Shown here one piece after another: positions 53,357-63,272 of a stretch of 64,000 bases of DNA. How positions within the stretch are numbered: position 1 is the first letter of the stretch; each line of letters opens with the position of its first letter. Position numbers and translations under genes: made by a program. This DNA is from Citrobacter portucalensis (GTDB lineage: Bacteria; Pseudomonadota; Gammaproteobacteria; Enterobacterales; Enterobacteriaceae), in contig NZ_MVFY01000012.1 in NCBI RefSeq assembly GCF_002042885.1, positions 62,001 through 126,000 of the forward strand, written 5' to 3'. The notes under the pieces are model-generated. The model searched no databases. It was given only the letters and a program-made list of their open reading frames with translations, and had not been told where the DNA came from.

Positions 53357-54373
53357 TTACTGCACCGCTTTGGTGACGCTGGTCATAGCGCCCAGTGCGG
53401 CGGTCAGACGGTCAAGGTCATCGAGTTGCGCTTTCAATGCCGAGGTTTTGCTGGTTTTCTCTTCCTCGTTCAGCCCTTTGTTGTCCTTCACACCCTGCAT
53501 CTCTTTAAACAGTGCCAGCTGGCGAATCGGCACCAGTTGCAGATCGCTGGAGGCGCGGAACGGTGCCCATCCCAGGCGTTCCAGTACGGTTTTCTGTTCC
53601 GGCGTTTTGCCGTAATTCATAAAGAAGTCGTACACCTTGTCCTTGGTGGTTTCGGAGAGGTTTTTACGCCAGACGATCGGATCGCCCGGGATCAGCGGCG
53701 ACTTCCAGATCACCTTCAGTTCTTTCAGTTTTTCCGGCGCGGAAGTTTTCAGCTTGTCGAGGTTTTCGGTGTTGTTGGTGGCGACATCGACCTGCTTGTT
53801 GGCGACGGCCAGCGCGTTGGTTTCGTGTCCGGCGTTAACGGTGCGTTTGAAGTCGCTGGCGGAAATGTTGTTTTTGGCGAAGACGTAGTAGCCGGGGACG
53901 AGGAAGCCTGACGTTGAGTTGGGATCGCCGTTGCCGAAGGTCAGATCCTTACGTTTGGCGATCAGATCGTTCAGGTTATTGATCGGGCTGTCTTTGTTAA
54001 CGATCAACACGCTCCAGTAACCTGGGGATCCGTCGGCGGCGACGGTCTGGGCAAACACTTGCCCGTTAGCGCGATCCACCGCTTCCATTGCCGAGAGGTT
54101 GCCGTACCAGGCGATATCAACTTTGTTAAAGCGCATTCCCTGGATGATCCCGGCGTAGTCCGGGGCGAAGAAGGCGTTCACTTTCACGCCCAGTGATTTT
54201 TCCATGTCCTTCAGGAACGGTTCCCACTGCGGTTTCAGGTTTTGCTGTGATTCGGTCGAAATAATGCCAAAGTTCAGCGCTTTTTCTTGCTCTTCGGCAT
54301 GGGCCGGGGTGAGCAGTGTGCTGAGACTAAACATGCTGGTGAAGGCCAGCGCGGCAACGGTCTTATAGCTCAT
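53357..54373 (-). CDS. phnD: PhnD, phosphonate-binding protein
   Basis: Periplasmic binding protein for alkylphosphonates (2-aminoethylphosphonate best). A signal peptide ends near PAHAEE; the mature protein is a type II binding fold with [14 protein letters not shown] and [16 protein letters not shown] lining the site in the E. coli structure. Two ATGs lie close together; I chose 54373 because GAGG is then 7 bases away (only 1 base from the other) and the length is 338, as in E. coli. Confidence 0.96.
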   Translation of the reverse strand: MSYKTVAALAFTSMFSLSTLLTPAHAEEQEKALNFGIISTESQQNLKPQWEPFLKDMEKSLGVKVNAFFAPDYAGIIQGMRFNKVDIAWYGNLSAMEAVDRANGQVFAQTVAADGSPGYWSVLIVNKDSPINNLNDLIAKRKDLTFGNGDPNSTSGFLVPGYYVFAKNNISASDFKRTVNAGHETNALAVANKQVDVATNNTENLDKLKTSAPEKLKELKVIWKSPLIPGDPIVWRKNLSETTKDKVYDFFMNYGKTPEQKTVLERLGWAPFRASSDLQLVPIRQLALFKEMQGVKDNKGLNEEEKTSKTSALKAQLDDLDRLTAALGAMTSVTKAVQ

Positions 54374-54396
54374 TTCCATTCCTCATTGTGGGGATG

Positions 54397-55185
54397 TCAG
54401 GCAGCCTGCGCGTTCTGTTCGACGCGGTTCATGCTGCGGTAGAGATGGTCAAAACGATCGTTATCAAAATGCTGGCTGCTGCCATCAAAGAAGACGTTGC
54501 CCTGGCGCAGCGCGATGATGCGTTCGCAGTAGCGCAGGGCGTAATCCACCTGATGCAGCGTGACGACCACGGTGATGCCGTCGGTCTGGTTTATGTCGCG
54601 TAGGGTGTCCATCACGATGCGGGCGGATTCCGGGTCCAGCGAAGCAATCGGCTCATCGGCGAGGATCACTTTGGCCTGCTGCATCAGCGCGCGGGCGATT
54701 GCAACGCGCTGCTGCTGACCGCCCGAAAGCGTGGAAACGCGCTGGTATGCAAAGTGCGCCATGCCCACGCGGGTCAGCGCCTGTAATGCACGCTGTTTTT
54801 GTTCCTGGCTAAACCAGCTAAAACAGGTACGCCAGAACGGTGTGCTGCCGAGCGCGCCAATCAGGACGTTCTCCAGCACTGTCAGGCGGTTCACCAGATT
54901 GAACTGCTGGAAGATGTAGCCGGTGTGGGCGCGGCTTTTGCGGATATCGCGCGCCAGGCGGCCTTCATGTTGAACGGTGCGGCCCAGCAGCTCGACGCGG
55001 CTGCCGGGGGATTTATCACCGGTGATCAAACCGCTTAAATGACGTAAAAGGGTGGATTTGCCGGAGCCAGACGGCCCAAGCAGAGCCACCATCTCGCCGG
55101 AACAGATGTTCAGATCAACCGCATTGAGCGCCTGATGTTGATTGAAGGACTTGGAGAGTTTCTCGACGCGAATAATCGTTTGCAT
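54397..55185 (-). CDS. phnC: PhnC, phosphonate ABC transporter ATPase
   Basis: ATPase of the PhnCDE importer and first gene of the phn operon. The 262 residues have Walker [11 protein letters not shown] loop [10 protein letters not shown], signature [13 protein letters not shown] and Walker [18 protein letters not shown] precedes the ATG. Pho-box-like repeats lie 39-71 bases upstream of the start, fitting PhoB control under phosphate starvation. Confidence 0.97.
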   Translation of the reverse strand: MQTIIRVEKLSKSFNQHQALNAVDLNICSGEMVALLGPSGSGKSTLLRHLSGLITGDKSPGSRVELLGRTVQHEGRLARDIRKSRAHTGYIFQQFNLVNRLTVLENVLIGALGSTPFWRTCFSWFSQEQKQRALQALTRVGMAHFAYQRVSTLSGGQQQRVAIARALMQQAKVILADEPIASLDPESARIVMDTLRDINQTDGITVVVTLHQVDYALRYCERIIALRQGNVFFDGSSQHFDNDRFDHLYRSMNRVEQNAQAA

Positions 55186-55223
55186 GATGCGGCCTCCCTA
55201 AAAAAGTGGCCCCATCGTGGCGG

Positions 55224-55256
55224 ATCAATGTGACGTTTTCGTTAAGGGATGGTTAC
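55224..55256 (-). promoter_or_regulatory. Pho-box-like direct repeats upstream of phnC
   Basis: On the minus strand three successive 11-base units read GTAACCATCCC, TTAACGAAAAC and GTCACATTGAT, each a (T/C)TxAC-type core followed by an A/T-rich hexamer, as in PhoB boxes. The flanking sequence aligns with the E. coli phnC (psiD) promoter region. Confidence 0.65.
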
Positions 55257-55292
55257 TCGACGATGAAGAGTTGAGCGCTATTTGATGACAGT

Positions 55293-55313
55293 ACGGGAGG
55301 GCTGGCCTCCCGT
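55293..55313 (-). terminator. Hairpin after yjdN
   Basis: ACGGGAGG (55293-55300) and CCTCCCGT (55306-55313) form a perfect 8-bp stem 5 bases after the yjdN stop. There is no long T run on the yjdN strand. Confidence 0.55.
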
Positions 55314-55317
55314 TGGA

Positions 55318-55767
55318 TTACTCTGTAGGGGGTTGCTGTTGTTTGACAACGTTGATCATCCACGGCACGCCATACTGGTCGCTCACTTTACCGAAACCGT
55401 GGGCCCAGAAGGTTTCCTGCCAGTCCATTTCGATTTTTCCGTTTGCTGCCAGATTATCAAACCAGCGTTTGCCTTCATCGACGTTTTGCGTGTCGAGCAC
55501 CAGCGTGAAGCCAGAGTAGTGAGCATTTCCGTCCGGGGCGCTATCGCTCATCATGATGTCACTGCCCGCAACGCGCAGGTTGGCGTGGGCGATGGCAGTG
55601 TCGGGGAATTTCAAGCCTGAAGGGCAACCATCTTCGCTATCCTGCGCCGATTTGGGCATTTCACCGAAGTTGATTTTGTAGAGTAGCTCAGCGCCTAACG
55701 TTTTTTGATAGTAGGCGATAGCGTCAGCGCAGTTGCCTGCAAAGGAGATATAGGGACTTAACGGCAT
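55318..55767 (-). CDS. yjdN: YjdN (formerly PhnB), glyoxalase-fold protein
   Basis: A 149-residue VOC/glyoxalase-superfamily protein of unknown function (E. coli 147). It shows the beta-alpha-beta layout: LSPYISFAGNCADAIAYYQKTLGAELLYK and, in the second half, GFTLVLDTQNVDEGKRWFDNLAANG and FGKVSDQYGVPWMIN. Despite the old name it is not needed for phosphonate use. The ATG at 55767 gives the family start MPLSPYISF; the longer frame has no support. Confidence 0.93.
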   Translation of the reverse strand: MPLSPYISFAGNCADAIAYYQKTLGAELLYKINFGEMPKSAQDSEDGCPSGLKFPDTAIAHANLRVAGSDIMMSDSAPDGNAHYSGFTLVLDTQNVDEGKRWFDNLAANGKIEMDWQETFWAHGFGKVSDQYGVPWMINVVKQQQPPTE

Positions 55768-55814
55768 AATCTTTACCTCAGGTAAAAGAAGCCAATTAAG
55801 TGTAGTTAGCGTCT

Positions 55815-55855
55815 GCAAAAATAAACCAGGCGGGAAGTATGAGCTTCCCGCCTGG
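55815..55855 (-). terminator. yjdM Rho-independent terminator
   Basis: CCAGGCGGGAAG (55826-55837) and CTTCCCGCCTGG (55844-55855) form a perfect 12-bp stem; on the yjdM strand it is followed by TTTATTTTTG. A short CCTGAT..ATCAGG REP remnant lies at about 55875-55897. Confidence 0.9.
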
Positions 55856-55906
55856 CAGATGAGCTGGTGTTGACCTGATTAGCGTCGCGCTATCAGGCAA
55901 TTTGCA

Positions 55907-56242
55907 TCAGTTCTTTTTCACAAACTCAGATTTCAGCTTCATTGGGCCAAAGCCATCGATTTTGCAATCGATGTTGTGGTCACCTTCAACCAAACGAATG
56001 TTTTTCACTTTGGTACCAATCTTCAGCATGGAAGAGCTACCTTTTACCTTCAGGTCTTTCACGACGGTAACGCTGTCGCCGTCAGCCAGCAGGTTGCCGT
56101 TGGCATCTTTAACGATCAGTTCGTCGCTGTCCTGCGCCGGTTCAGCATCGTTCCATTCGTGAGCGCATTCCGGGCAGATGAACATGCCGTTATCTTCGTA
56201 AGTGTATTCGGAGTTGCATTGCGGGCAGTGTGGTAATGACAT
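55907..56242 (-). CDS. yjdM: YjdM (formerly PhnA), zinc-ribbon protein
   Basis: A 111-residue protein with an N-terminal zinc ribbon ([21 protein letters not shown], cysteines at 6, 9, 24 and 27) and a C-terminal SH3-like KOW-type domain ([25 protein letters not shown]). It is almost identical to E. coli YjdM; its role is unknown and it is not the phosphonoacetate hydrolase of the same old name. The ATG at 56242 was chosen over an upstream one by homology. Confidence 0.94.
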   Translation of the reverse strand: MSLPHCPQCNSEYTYEDNGMFICPECAHEWNDAEPAQDSDELIVKDANGNLLADGDSVTVVKDLKVKGSSSMLKIGTKVKNIRLVEGDHNIDCKIDGFGPMKLKSEFVKKN

Positions 56243-56783
56243 GTGGATTTCCTCAAAAGTCAGCAGGGGCAAATGCGCCCAAAAAATGGCAGATTGCCGA
56301 AAAAGGCCGCAATTATACATAAAATCCCTGCATTTGTCGGGACTACTGCGCGATTACGCAAAATGATCTGCTGTAAAGACCCTCTGCTTTCACCTCAATG
56401 AAAGTATGGCGGAATATTTTTTAAGGGAAATTGCTACGCTTAGATATTTAAGATAAGGTGAGGCGAAATATCTGATATTCATAGGTAACATTGCTTAGAG
56501 ATGCCTAAGTCATTGTGATTGAATATCATTGAACCCCTTAAATTTAGTAGGGGGATTCCGCTGGCATTTTTTAAAACTGAACTACGCTGTCTATCTTTCT
56601 TACTTATTTTCATAAGTGAGAGGCATCAGGCCAGCGGTTATACACCAAATTTATTTTAATAATATCAATTGGTTGTTTTGATTTTAATTATTTCTATACG
56701 TAATTATAAAAGCCAAAAAATCTATAAATAAAACGATTGGGCTAAATAAAAGCAATGCCATTTGCGTTAAGGAAAAATTTTCC
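56243..56783. other. AT-rich gap between yjdM and crfC
   Basis: About 540 bases between divergent genes, very AT-rich over 56580-56770. It holds the promoters of yjdM and crfC, but I could not place them. No open frame, repeat or RNA stood out. Confidence 0.5.
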
Positions 56784-59141
56784 ATGCACACACAGACAAT
56801 ATATGAATTAAGTCAGGAAGCGGAACGCTTGCTGATGCTCTCGCTTGAACATCTCAGGCAATTGCAAAAATTGCCTATGACGTCGTTGGATGATGTCGCG
56901 CTAAAACAAGGAGAGCATAGCAGTCAGGTTGTTCAGCCCCTGCATTTCAGCGCGCGTGGCATGGATGTCCAGCAAGCAACGCTCAATAATGAGCTGCGCA
57001 AGATTACGCGTCTGGAAATGGTGTTGGCGATTGTTGGCACGATGAAAGCGGGAAAATCGACGACGATTAACGCGATTGTGGGGACAGAGGTGTTACCTAA
57101 TCGTAATCGCCCCATGACGGCGTTACCAACGCTAATACGCCATACGCCGGGGCAGAAAGAGCCGGTGCTGCATTTTTCACATGTCGCGCCGATCGATGCC
57201 TTAATGAAGGTTTTGCAGCAGCGCGTGCGCGAGTGCGATCGCCTGCGTCTTACGCAGACCCTGGAAATTGACAAGGATATGAATGTCCTGCTGCAACATA
57301 TTGAAAATGGTGTGGCATTTGAACGGTATTATCTTGGCGCACAGCCTATTTTCCATTGCCTTAAAAGCCTGAACGACCTGGTGCGCCTGTCAAAAGCATT
57401 GGACGTTGATTTTCCTTTTGCCGCCTATGCCGCGATTGAGCATATTCCGGTTATTGAAGTTGAGTTTGTCCATTTGGCCGGACAGGCAAGCTACCCAGGG
57501 CAATTAACGCTGCTGGATACGCCGGGGCCGAACGAGGCAGGACAACCGCACTTACAAAAAATGCTCAATGAACAGCTGGTGCGGGCCTCTGCGGTGCTGG
57601 CGGTGTTGGATTACACCCAACTGAAATCGATTTCCGATGAGGAAGTGCGTCAGGCGATTATGGCGGTCGGCAAGTCAGTACCGCTGTATGCGCTGGTGAA
57701 CAAGTTCGATCAGAAAGACCGCAACAGTGATGATGAAGAACAGGTGCGGGCGTTGATTTCCGGCACGTTGATGCAAGGCGGAATCGCCCCTGAAAGAATT
57801 TATCCGGTCTCCTCAATGTGGGGCTATCTGGCGAACAGGGCGCGTCATGAGCTGACGACGCGCGGGCGACTGCCGGATCATCAGGAGCAACGTTGGGTGC
57901 AGGATTTTGCCGAAGCGGCGCTTGGCAGACGCTGGCGCACCACCGATCTTGACGATACGGAACACATCCGCCATGCCGCCGACCTGTTGTGGGAAGACTC
58001 GCTGTTTGAACAGCCGATCCAGAAAGTGATTCACGCGGCTTATGCCAATGCTTCGTTGTATGCACTTCGCTCTGCGTCACATAAGTTATTGAACTATGCA
58101 CAAAGCGTGCACGAATATCTGGAATTTCGCGCCCACGGGTTAACGGTCGCCTATGACAAACTGCGGCTGAACATCACGCATATTGAAGAGGATATGCAGC
58201 AGTTAGAAGTGAGCCAGGGGCGGGTGAGCGATGAAGTCAGCCATGAAGTAGAACTGGCGCTGGAGGCTGCTGCTGCCTATCTCAGTGAGCAACAGACTGA
58301 GATTCTTTGCGGTATCAACACGTTCTTTGTCAAAGAAAACGTCCTGATGATGTCACAACACGGTCTGGGGACTGCTGTGAATACGGCAGAAATGGCCGGA
58401 GAAATGTTGGTGCTGCACGATGAAGGGCAGGCGAAAATTTTGTTAGATAAAATTCGCTCATCCTGTGAGGGGGTATTGCTGGCGGCGCAGGAAAGCATCA
58501 GCCGGGACTTAGCCCTGCGTTTTGAACAGCTTGAGTCGACGCTCTCCCGGGCGCTAAATGACGCGATGCGACCAATTGAACAAAGGGTGAAGGAGGAGCT
58601 AAACCACGCCGGTTTTCGTGCGCGGATCCGTTTTCCAGCGTTCCATACGGCGATGTTTAATTTCAATACCCGCCAATTGTTTAACGAGGCCATTGAGCAG
58701 GATATTCCGGCAGAAAATGCGCCGTCTACTGGCGGTGTGGTGCGTGACACTTTCTCTCGTTGGCTAAATCAACCCAACTGGGGATGGAATGATTACGTCG
58801 AAACAAAAACGCGTTATCTCATTGATATGGGCGCATTGCATAAAAACCTTGTGCAGTACGTCTCCCAGTTTTGCCAACAAATTCGTAAAGCTTTAGCTGC
58901 TCAGGTCGATATTTCCGTTACGGCTGGCATGGCCACATTTTTTGCTGATTTCTCTCTGTGCCTGGCGCAATTGCAGGCGAGTCTGAGTGAGAGTCTGACG
59001 CTACGCCAACAAAATGAATCCGCGGTGAATGCAATGAATGAGCAATTGCAGCAGCGCATTACGATTGCGGCATGGCTTTATGAAGATTCCCGATTGCTGC
59101 GTGACGATATCAATACCCTTTTTGCAACCGAGCACACATGA
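56784..59141 (+). CDS. crfC: CrfC, dynamin-like GTPase (clamp-binding sister replication fork protein)
   Basis: Dynamin-superfamily GTPase which in E. coli binds the sliding clamp and helps keep sister replication forks together. The 785 residues (E. coli 742) show G1 GTMKAGKST (about 85-93), G2 region PMTALPTLIR, G3 LLDTPGPNEAG, G4 NKFDQKD, and a long helical C-terminal half with few membrane-like stretches. Parts of the C-terminal half differ clearly from E. coli, accounting for the extra length. It overlaps yjcZ by 4 bases (ATGA). Confidence 0.93.
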   Translation: MHTQTIYELSQEAERLLMLSLEHLRQLQKLPMTSLDDVALKQGEHSSQVVQPLHFSARGMDVQQATLNNELRKITRLEMVLAIVGTMKAGKSTTINAIVGTEVLPNRNRPMTALPTLIRHTPGQKEPVLHFSHVAPIDALMKVLQQRVRECDRLRLTQTLEIDKDMNVLLQHIENGVAFERYYLGAQPIFHCLKSLNDLVRLSKALDVDFPFAAYAAIEHIPVIEVEFVHLAGQASYPGQLTLLDTPGPNEAGQPHLQKMLNEQLVRASAVLAVLDYTQLKSISDEEVRQAIMAVGKSVPLYALVNKFDQKDRNSDDEEQVRALISGTLMQGGIAPERIYPVSSMWGYLANRARHELTTRGRLPDHQEQRWVQDFAEAALGRRWRTTDLDDTEHIRHAADLLWEDSLFEQPIQKVIHAAYANASLYALRSASHKLLNYAQSVHEYLEFRAHGLTVAYDKLRLNITHIEEDMQQLEVSQGRVSDEVSHEVELALEAAAAYLSEQQTEILCGINTFFVKENVLMMSQHGLGTAVNTAEMAGEMLVLHDEGQAKILLDKIRSSCEGVLLAAQESISRDLALRFEQLESTLSRALNDAMRPIEQRVKEELNHAGFRARIRFPAFHTAMFNFNTRQLFNEAIEQDIPAENAPSTGGVVRDTFSRWLNQPNWGWNDYVETKTRYLIDMGALHKNLVQYVSQFCQQIRKALAAQVDISVTAGMATFFADFSLCLAQLQASLSESLTLRQQNESAVNAMNEQLQQRITIAAWLYEDSRLLRDDINTLFATEHT

Positions 59142-60031
59142 CTAACGTTTTACTGGAAGGCCCCGGGAGGACGCTGGAGTGTGTCTACCCGAAGTTTATG
59201 GTCGATCTGGTTCAGGGAGATGAAACCAAACGTTCCGGCGGTTTTCTGCAACAGCAGCAGCGGCTGCGCGCGCGTCTGACGCAGGAAGTGTTATCCCAGA
59301 CGCAACTGCGTGCGTGGGTGATGGCGGGAGTGTCCAGCGAGCATCTGGTGATGCGCCTTAAGCTGGTGGAGAAGCTGGCAGGCATGATTGACCCGGGTCA
59401 TCTGGCGCTGGTACGGATCGTCGAAGGGCTGATGTTTTTGCAACAAACAGAACACCCGCGTGGGCTTTCAACCCCCGGTCTTTTACAGCAAATAAATTCA
59501 CTGACTGACTGGTTTACCCAACGCGCGGCGTATAAAGAGAAGGCGCTGACCCAGCGCGGCCTGACGGTTCAGGCGGGCGAGCATAGCGAACAAATTTTTA
59601 CCCGCTGGCGGGCTGGCGCGTATGACGGCTGGTCGTTACCAGGACGCTGTTTTGTCGCGCTGGAGGAGCTACGTTGGGGTGCTTTTGGTGATGCCTGCCG
59701 GTTAGCGAATGCCGATGTGGTGTTAATGCTAAAAGACAACCTGCGAACCATGGCGGCTCAGGCGTTGGCGGATAGCGTGAATGCAGCGCCTGCTACGCGT
59801 CATTACTATCATCATTGGCTCAGCACGCCAGCTGTCGGCGGATCGGGCGAGTATAACGATATGCTGAGCTGGCTGGGGAGCTGGTGCGATGCGCAACGCC
59901 ATCCTGTGAGCTGGTCGGTGACGCAGCGTTGGCAAAATGTGGCGCTGGGAATGCCGCGATTGTGTTCGGCAAAGCGGCTGGTCGATGCGATGGTTGAGGA
60001 GATTTTTGCACCGACCCTGCTCGTCAATTGA
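59138..60031 (+). CDS. yjcZ: YjcZ, partner protein of CrfC
   Basis: A 297-residue, mostly helical soluble protein matching E. coli YjcZ (start MTNVLLEGPGRTLECVYPKFMVD). No catalytic motif is apparent; I know of no established function beyond the operon link to crfC and motility phenotypes in E. coli. The start codon overlaps the crfC stop. A TTGAGCAGGG stretch follows before the convergent transporter gene. Confidence 0.88.
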   Translation: MTNVLLEGPGRTLECVYPKFMVDLVQGDETKRSGGFLQQQQRLRARLTQEVLSQTQLRAWVMAGVSSEHLVMRLKLVEKLAGMIDPGHLALVRIVEGLMFLQQTEHPRGLSTPGLLQQINSLTDWFTQRAAYKEKALTQRGLTVQAGEHSEQIFTRWRAGAYDGWSLPGRCFVALEELRWGAFGDACRLANADVVLMLKDNLRTMAAQALADSVNAAPATRHYYHHWLSTPAVGGSGEYNDMLSWLGSWCDAQRHPVSWSVTQRWQNVALGMPRLCSAKRLVDAMVEEIFAPTLLVN

Positions 60032-60061
60032 GCAGGGCTGGTGAGTAGGATAAAGGCAGGT

Positions 60062-61060
60062 TTAGTGGTGCAAAGAGTCTGCCGGGGTGGCCACCGCTTC
60101 GTTGGCGACCCGGTTTTTATTAAAACGTTTGGCATACAGCGCGGTGATAATCGGCACCAGAATGGCGGTGACAATTACGCTGGCGGCAACCAGCGCCGTA
60201 GCGGATGCAGCTACCGGTTCGAACGCCGGGTTAATCTGGGCGATAATCACCGGGTTTGCTACCGCAGCACCTGCTGCTGAAGAGGCTGCGACGCCTGCCG
60301 TACCGTTCCCGCCACCAATAACACGGTCAGCAATAATCAGCGGGATACCGGTGATGACGATAACCGCGACACCCAGCAGGATACCCAGCAGACCGGTATC
60401 AACGATCACGCTCAGGTTAATAGTGTTACCCAACGCGAAGCCGAAGAACGGGATCAGCACCGGTGTGGCTTTGCTGAAGAAAGAACGCAGGTCGTGATCC
60501 AGGTTGCCCAACGTAAAGCCAATCAGGAACGGTAATACCGCGCCGATGAAATGGTGTGGCTCGAAGGAGGCCAGACCCGCAGAGCCGAGGATCACCATGG
60601 TCATTAACGGACCGGATTCCAGAGACATCAACACAAATGCGCCGGACTCTTCTTTGGTGCCGTACTGGTTCATCAGGCTGGCGTACAAACCACCGTTGGT
60701 CATGTCCATTGCGGAGACAATTGCCAAAACTGAGAGACCTGCAAAGAACCCGGTTTGAATACCGGTATCAGGAATAAATGAAGCAGCAATCATTGCCACT
60801 ACCCAAGCCACGGCTATTTTGGTTATTACCAGCGTACCGGACTTGCGTAATACCGTACCGGTTGCCCGCAAATCAATAGATGCGCCGATACAAAAAAACC
60901 ACACTGCCAGAATCGGTACCGTTCCGCTGATCATTCCTTTGGTAAACGAACCGAAATACGCACCGGTATCCGGAGCTAACGTATTTAACACTGCGCCTAA
61001 TAACAGAGGAATCAACATCATTCCGCCGGGGATGCGTTCAATCGTGGCTTTAATTTTCAT
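60062..61060 (-). CDS. KdgT-family 2-keto-3-deoxygluconate transporter
   Basis: A 332-residue inner-membrane carrier closely resembling E. coli KdgT, with about ten helices and the family motifs [60 protein letters not shown] and [19 protein letters not shown]. It likely imports 2-keto-3-deoxygluconate or a related uronate product with protons. The ATG at 61060 has GAGGACG 7 bases upstream and gives [14 protein letters not shown]-12 has no gene here, so this is either a relocated kdgT or a second copy. A KdgR-like palindrome lies 210 bases upstream. Confidence 0.9.
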   Translation of the reverse strand: MKIKATIERIPGGMMLIPLLLGAVLNTLAPDTGAYFGSFTKGMISGTVPILAVWFFCIGASIDLRATGTVLRKSGTLVITKIAVAWVVAMIAASFIPDTGIQTGFFAGLSVLAIVSAMDMTNGGLYASLMNQYGTKEESGAFVLMSLESGPLMTMVILGSAGLASFEPHHFIGAVLPFLIGFTLGNLDHDLRSFFSKATPVLIPFFGFALGNTINLSVIVDTGLLGILLGVAVIVITGIPLIIADRVIGGGNGTAGVAASSAAGAAVANPVIIAQINPAFEPVAASATALVAASVIVTAILVPIITALYAKRFNKNRVANEAVATPADSLHH

Positions 61061-61269
61061 AAACGTCCTCATGTCTTGTCGCTGCTAAAACTCGCGCAAG
61101 AGGGTAAAAATTAATAAATTCAAATGGTTACTGGTATTTCTTAACAAAGAAAATCGCTATCTCTTTGTTTTATAAAATCTAACGCGGCATACGTTGAGCG
61201 TGTTGCTGCTCCCAGGGATATTGCGTCTGGAATTAGTTTGCATTCATGGGAACATTGATTCAATCAAAA

Positions 61270-61284
61270 TAAAACGATGTTTTA
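61270..61284. promoter_or_regulatory. KdgR-operator-like palindrome
   Basis: TAAAAC-GAT-GTTTTA is a perfect inverted repeat of the same layout as KdgR boxes (TGAAAC-N3-GTTTCA), with A/T-rich flanks. It lies upstream of the KdgT-like gene. Confidence 0.5.
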
Positions 61285-61529
61285 GTTATCTTCATCACAT
61301 ATTCCGCGCAAAAGTTCTTAAGCACCATGATTATTAAAAAAGCTGTGATCTTTTTGTGAAGGGATTAGGTGGTTTTTTTGCTAGCAGAATAATAGTGACC
61401 GCTGTGATTGTTGGTGCAATAAAGCGATTTATTCTTGTATTTAATTGTCATTAAATCGCAAGCATTACATGTAAAAAAGCTGACTAAGAATGACCTAATT
61501 TACGCATGTTGACGAAATGAAAAACTATA

Positions 61530-61545
61530 TGTGAAGTTGATCACA
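61530..61545 (+). promoter_or_regulatory. CRP site and P1 promoter of proP
   Basis: TGTGA-AGTTGA-TCACA is a perfect CRP palindrome. TAGGGT at 61560-61565 fits a -10 element, placing the start near 61572 and the CRP site at about -34.5, where cAMP-CRP is known to repress proP P1 in E. coli. Confidence 0.8.
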
Positions 61546-61643
61546 AATTTAAACGCTGTTAGGGTAAAGAGGTCATTAACCGCCCAATCAGGCGTCAACA
61601 GGTTCGGTTGTACTGTGCGTTTCTCGTCAGTGTAAGTAAACCT

Positions 61644-61654
61644 GCTACGCTTGT
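61644..61654 (+). promoter_or_regulatory. proP P2, sigma-S-type -10 element
   Basis: GCTACGCTTGT matches the sigma-S extended -10 consensus KCTAYRCTTAA at nine positions, about 100 bases before the proP start, the place of the Fis- and RpoS-dependent P2 promoter in E. coli. Confidence 0.65.
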
Positions 61655-61759
61655 TACAGGGAATGCGCCTGTGCGTTCCCCGCTCGGTGATGACCCTGAC
61701 GCATGGGCGTTAGGGGACTCGAACTGGAGCGTGACAGGGCTAAGTCTATGAGGACGAGT

Positions 61760-63262
61760 ATGCTAAAAAGGAAAAAAATAAAACCGATAACGCTGCGCGA
61801 CGTTACCATCATTGATGACGGTAAATTGCGAAAAGCCATTACCGCAGCGTCGTTAGGTAATGCGATGGAGTGGTTCGATTTTGGTGTTTATGGATTTGTT
61901 GCTTACGCATTAGGTAAAGTGTTCTTCCCGGGGGCTGACCCCAGCGTGCAGATGGTTGCCGCACTCGCCACCTTCTCTGTTCCCTTTCTGATTCGACCGC
62001 TTGGCGGATTGTTCTTCGGTATGCTCGGCGATAAATACGGTCGTCAGAAGATACTCGCTATCACCATCGTGATTATGTCGATCAGTACCTTCTGTATCGG
62101 TCTTATTCCCTCGTATGCCTCAATTGGTATCTGGGCACCGATTCTGCTGTTGCTGTGTAAGATGGCGCAGGGGTTCTCGGTCGGCGGAGAGTATACCGGG
62201 GCATCGATTTTTGTCGCAGAGTACTCGCCAGACCGTAAGCGCGGATTTATGGGCAGTTGGCTGGACTTCGGCTCGATTGCCGGGTTTGTGCTGGGCGCGG
62301 GCGTGGTGGTCCTGATCTCAACTATCGTCGGCGAGGATAACTTCCTTGAGTGGGGCTGGCGTATTCCGTTCTTCCTGGCGCTACCGTTAGGGCTGATTGG
62401 TTTGTACCTGCGCCATGCGCTGGAAGAGACGCCGGCGTTCCAGCAGCACGTGGATAAACTGGAGCAGGGCGATCGTCAGGGTCTGCAGGAAGGTCCTAAG
62501 GTCTCGTTTAAAGAGATTGCGACTAAGCACTGGCGCAGCCTGTTGGCATGTGTTGGTCTGGTGATTGCCACCAACGTCACCTACTACATGCTGCTCACCT
62601 ATATGCCGAGCTATCTGTCGCATAACCTGCATTACTCTGAAGACCACGGCGTGTTGATTATTATCGCCATCATGATTGGTATGCTGTTTGTGCAGCCGAT
62701 TATGGGGTTGCTCAGCGACCGTTTCGGGCGTCGTCCGTTTGTGATAATGGGCAGTATTGCGCTGTTTGTGCTGGCGATTCCGGCATTTATTCTGATTAAC
62801 AGTAATGTTATCGGCCTGATTTTCGCCGGGTTGCTGATGTTGGCGGTGATCCTCAACTGCTTTACCGGGGTGATGGCGTCAACGTTACCGGCGATGTTCC
62901 CGACGCATATTCGCTACAGTGCGCTGGCCGCCGCGTTTAATATCTCGGTATTGATCGCCGGTCTGACTCCGACATTGGCCGCATGGCTGGTGGAAAGCTC
63001 GCAGAATCTGATGATGCCCGCTTATTATCTGATGGTGATTGCGGTAGTAGGTTTGATTACCGGCGTGACCATGAAAGAGACGGCTAATCAGCCGCTGAAA
63101 GGCGCGACACCTGCTGCTTCGGATATTCAGGAAGCGAAAGAGATCCTCGGCGAACACTACGATAACATTGAACAGAAAATCGAAGATATCGATCAGGAAA
63201 TTGCTGAGCTACAGGTTAAGCGCACGCGTCTGGTGCAGCAGCATCCGCGTATTGAAGAGTAA
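61760..63262 (+). CDS. proP: Osmosensing proline/betaine:proton symporter ProP
   Basis: Major-facilitator osmosensor and transporter importing proline, glycine betaine and ectoine under hyperosmotic stress. The 500 residues equal the E. coli length: 12 membrane helices, the MFS loop GDKYGRQKI and its repeat SDRFGRRPF, RPLGG and a C-terminal cytoplasmic coiled coil (about 468-495; EHYDNIEQKIEDIDQEIAEL) that tunes the osmotic set point. I chose the ATG at 61760 (GAGGA 5 bases upstream, MLKRKKIKPITLRD), not 61703. A REP array follows. Confidence 0.97.
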   Translation: MLKRKKIKPITLRDVTIIDDGKLRKAITAASLGNAMEWFDFGVYGFVAYALGKVFFPGADPSVQMVAALATFSVPFLIRPLGGLFFGMLGDKYGRQKILAITIVIMSISTFCIGLIPSYASIGIWAPILLLLCKMAQGFSVGGEYTGASIFVAEYSPDRKRGFMGSWLDFGSIAGFVLGAGVVVLISTIVGEDNFLEWGWRIPFFLALPLGLIGLYLRHALEETPAFQQHVDKLEQGDRQGLQEGPKVSFKEIATKHWRSLLACVGLVIATNVTYYMLLTYMPSYLSHNLHYSEDHGVLIIIAIMIGMLFVQPIMGLLSDRFGRRPFVIMGSIALFVLAIPAFILINSNVIGLIFAGLLMLAVILNCFTGVMASTLPAMFPTHIRYSALAAAFNISVLIAGLTPTLAAWLVESSQNLMMPAYYLMVIAVVGLITGVTMKETANQPLKGATPAASDIQEAKEILGEHYDNIEQKIEDIDQEIAELQVKRTRLVQQHPRIEE

Positions 63263-63272
63263 CGGTGTTATT

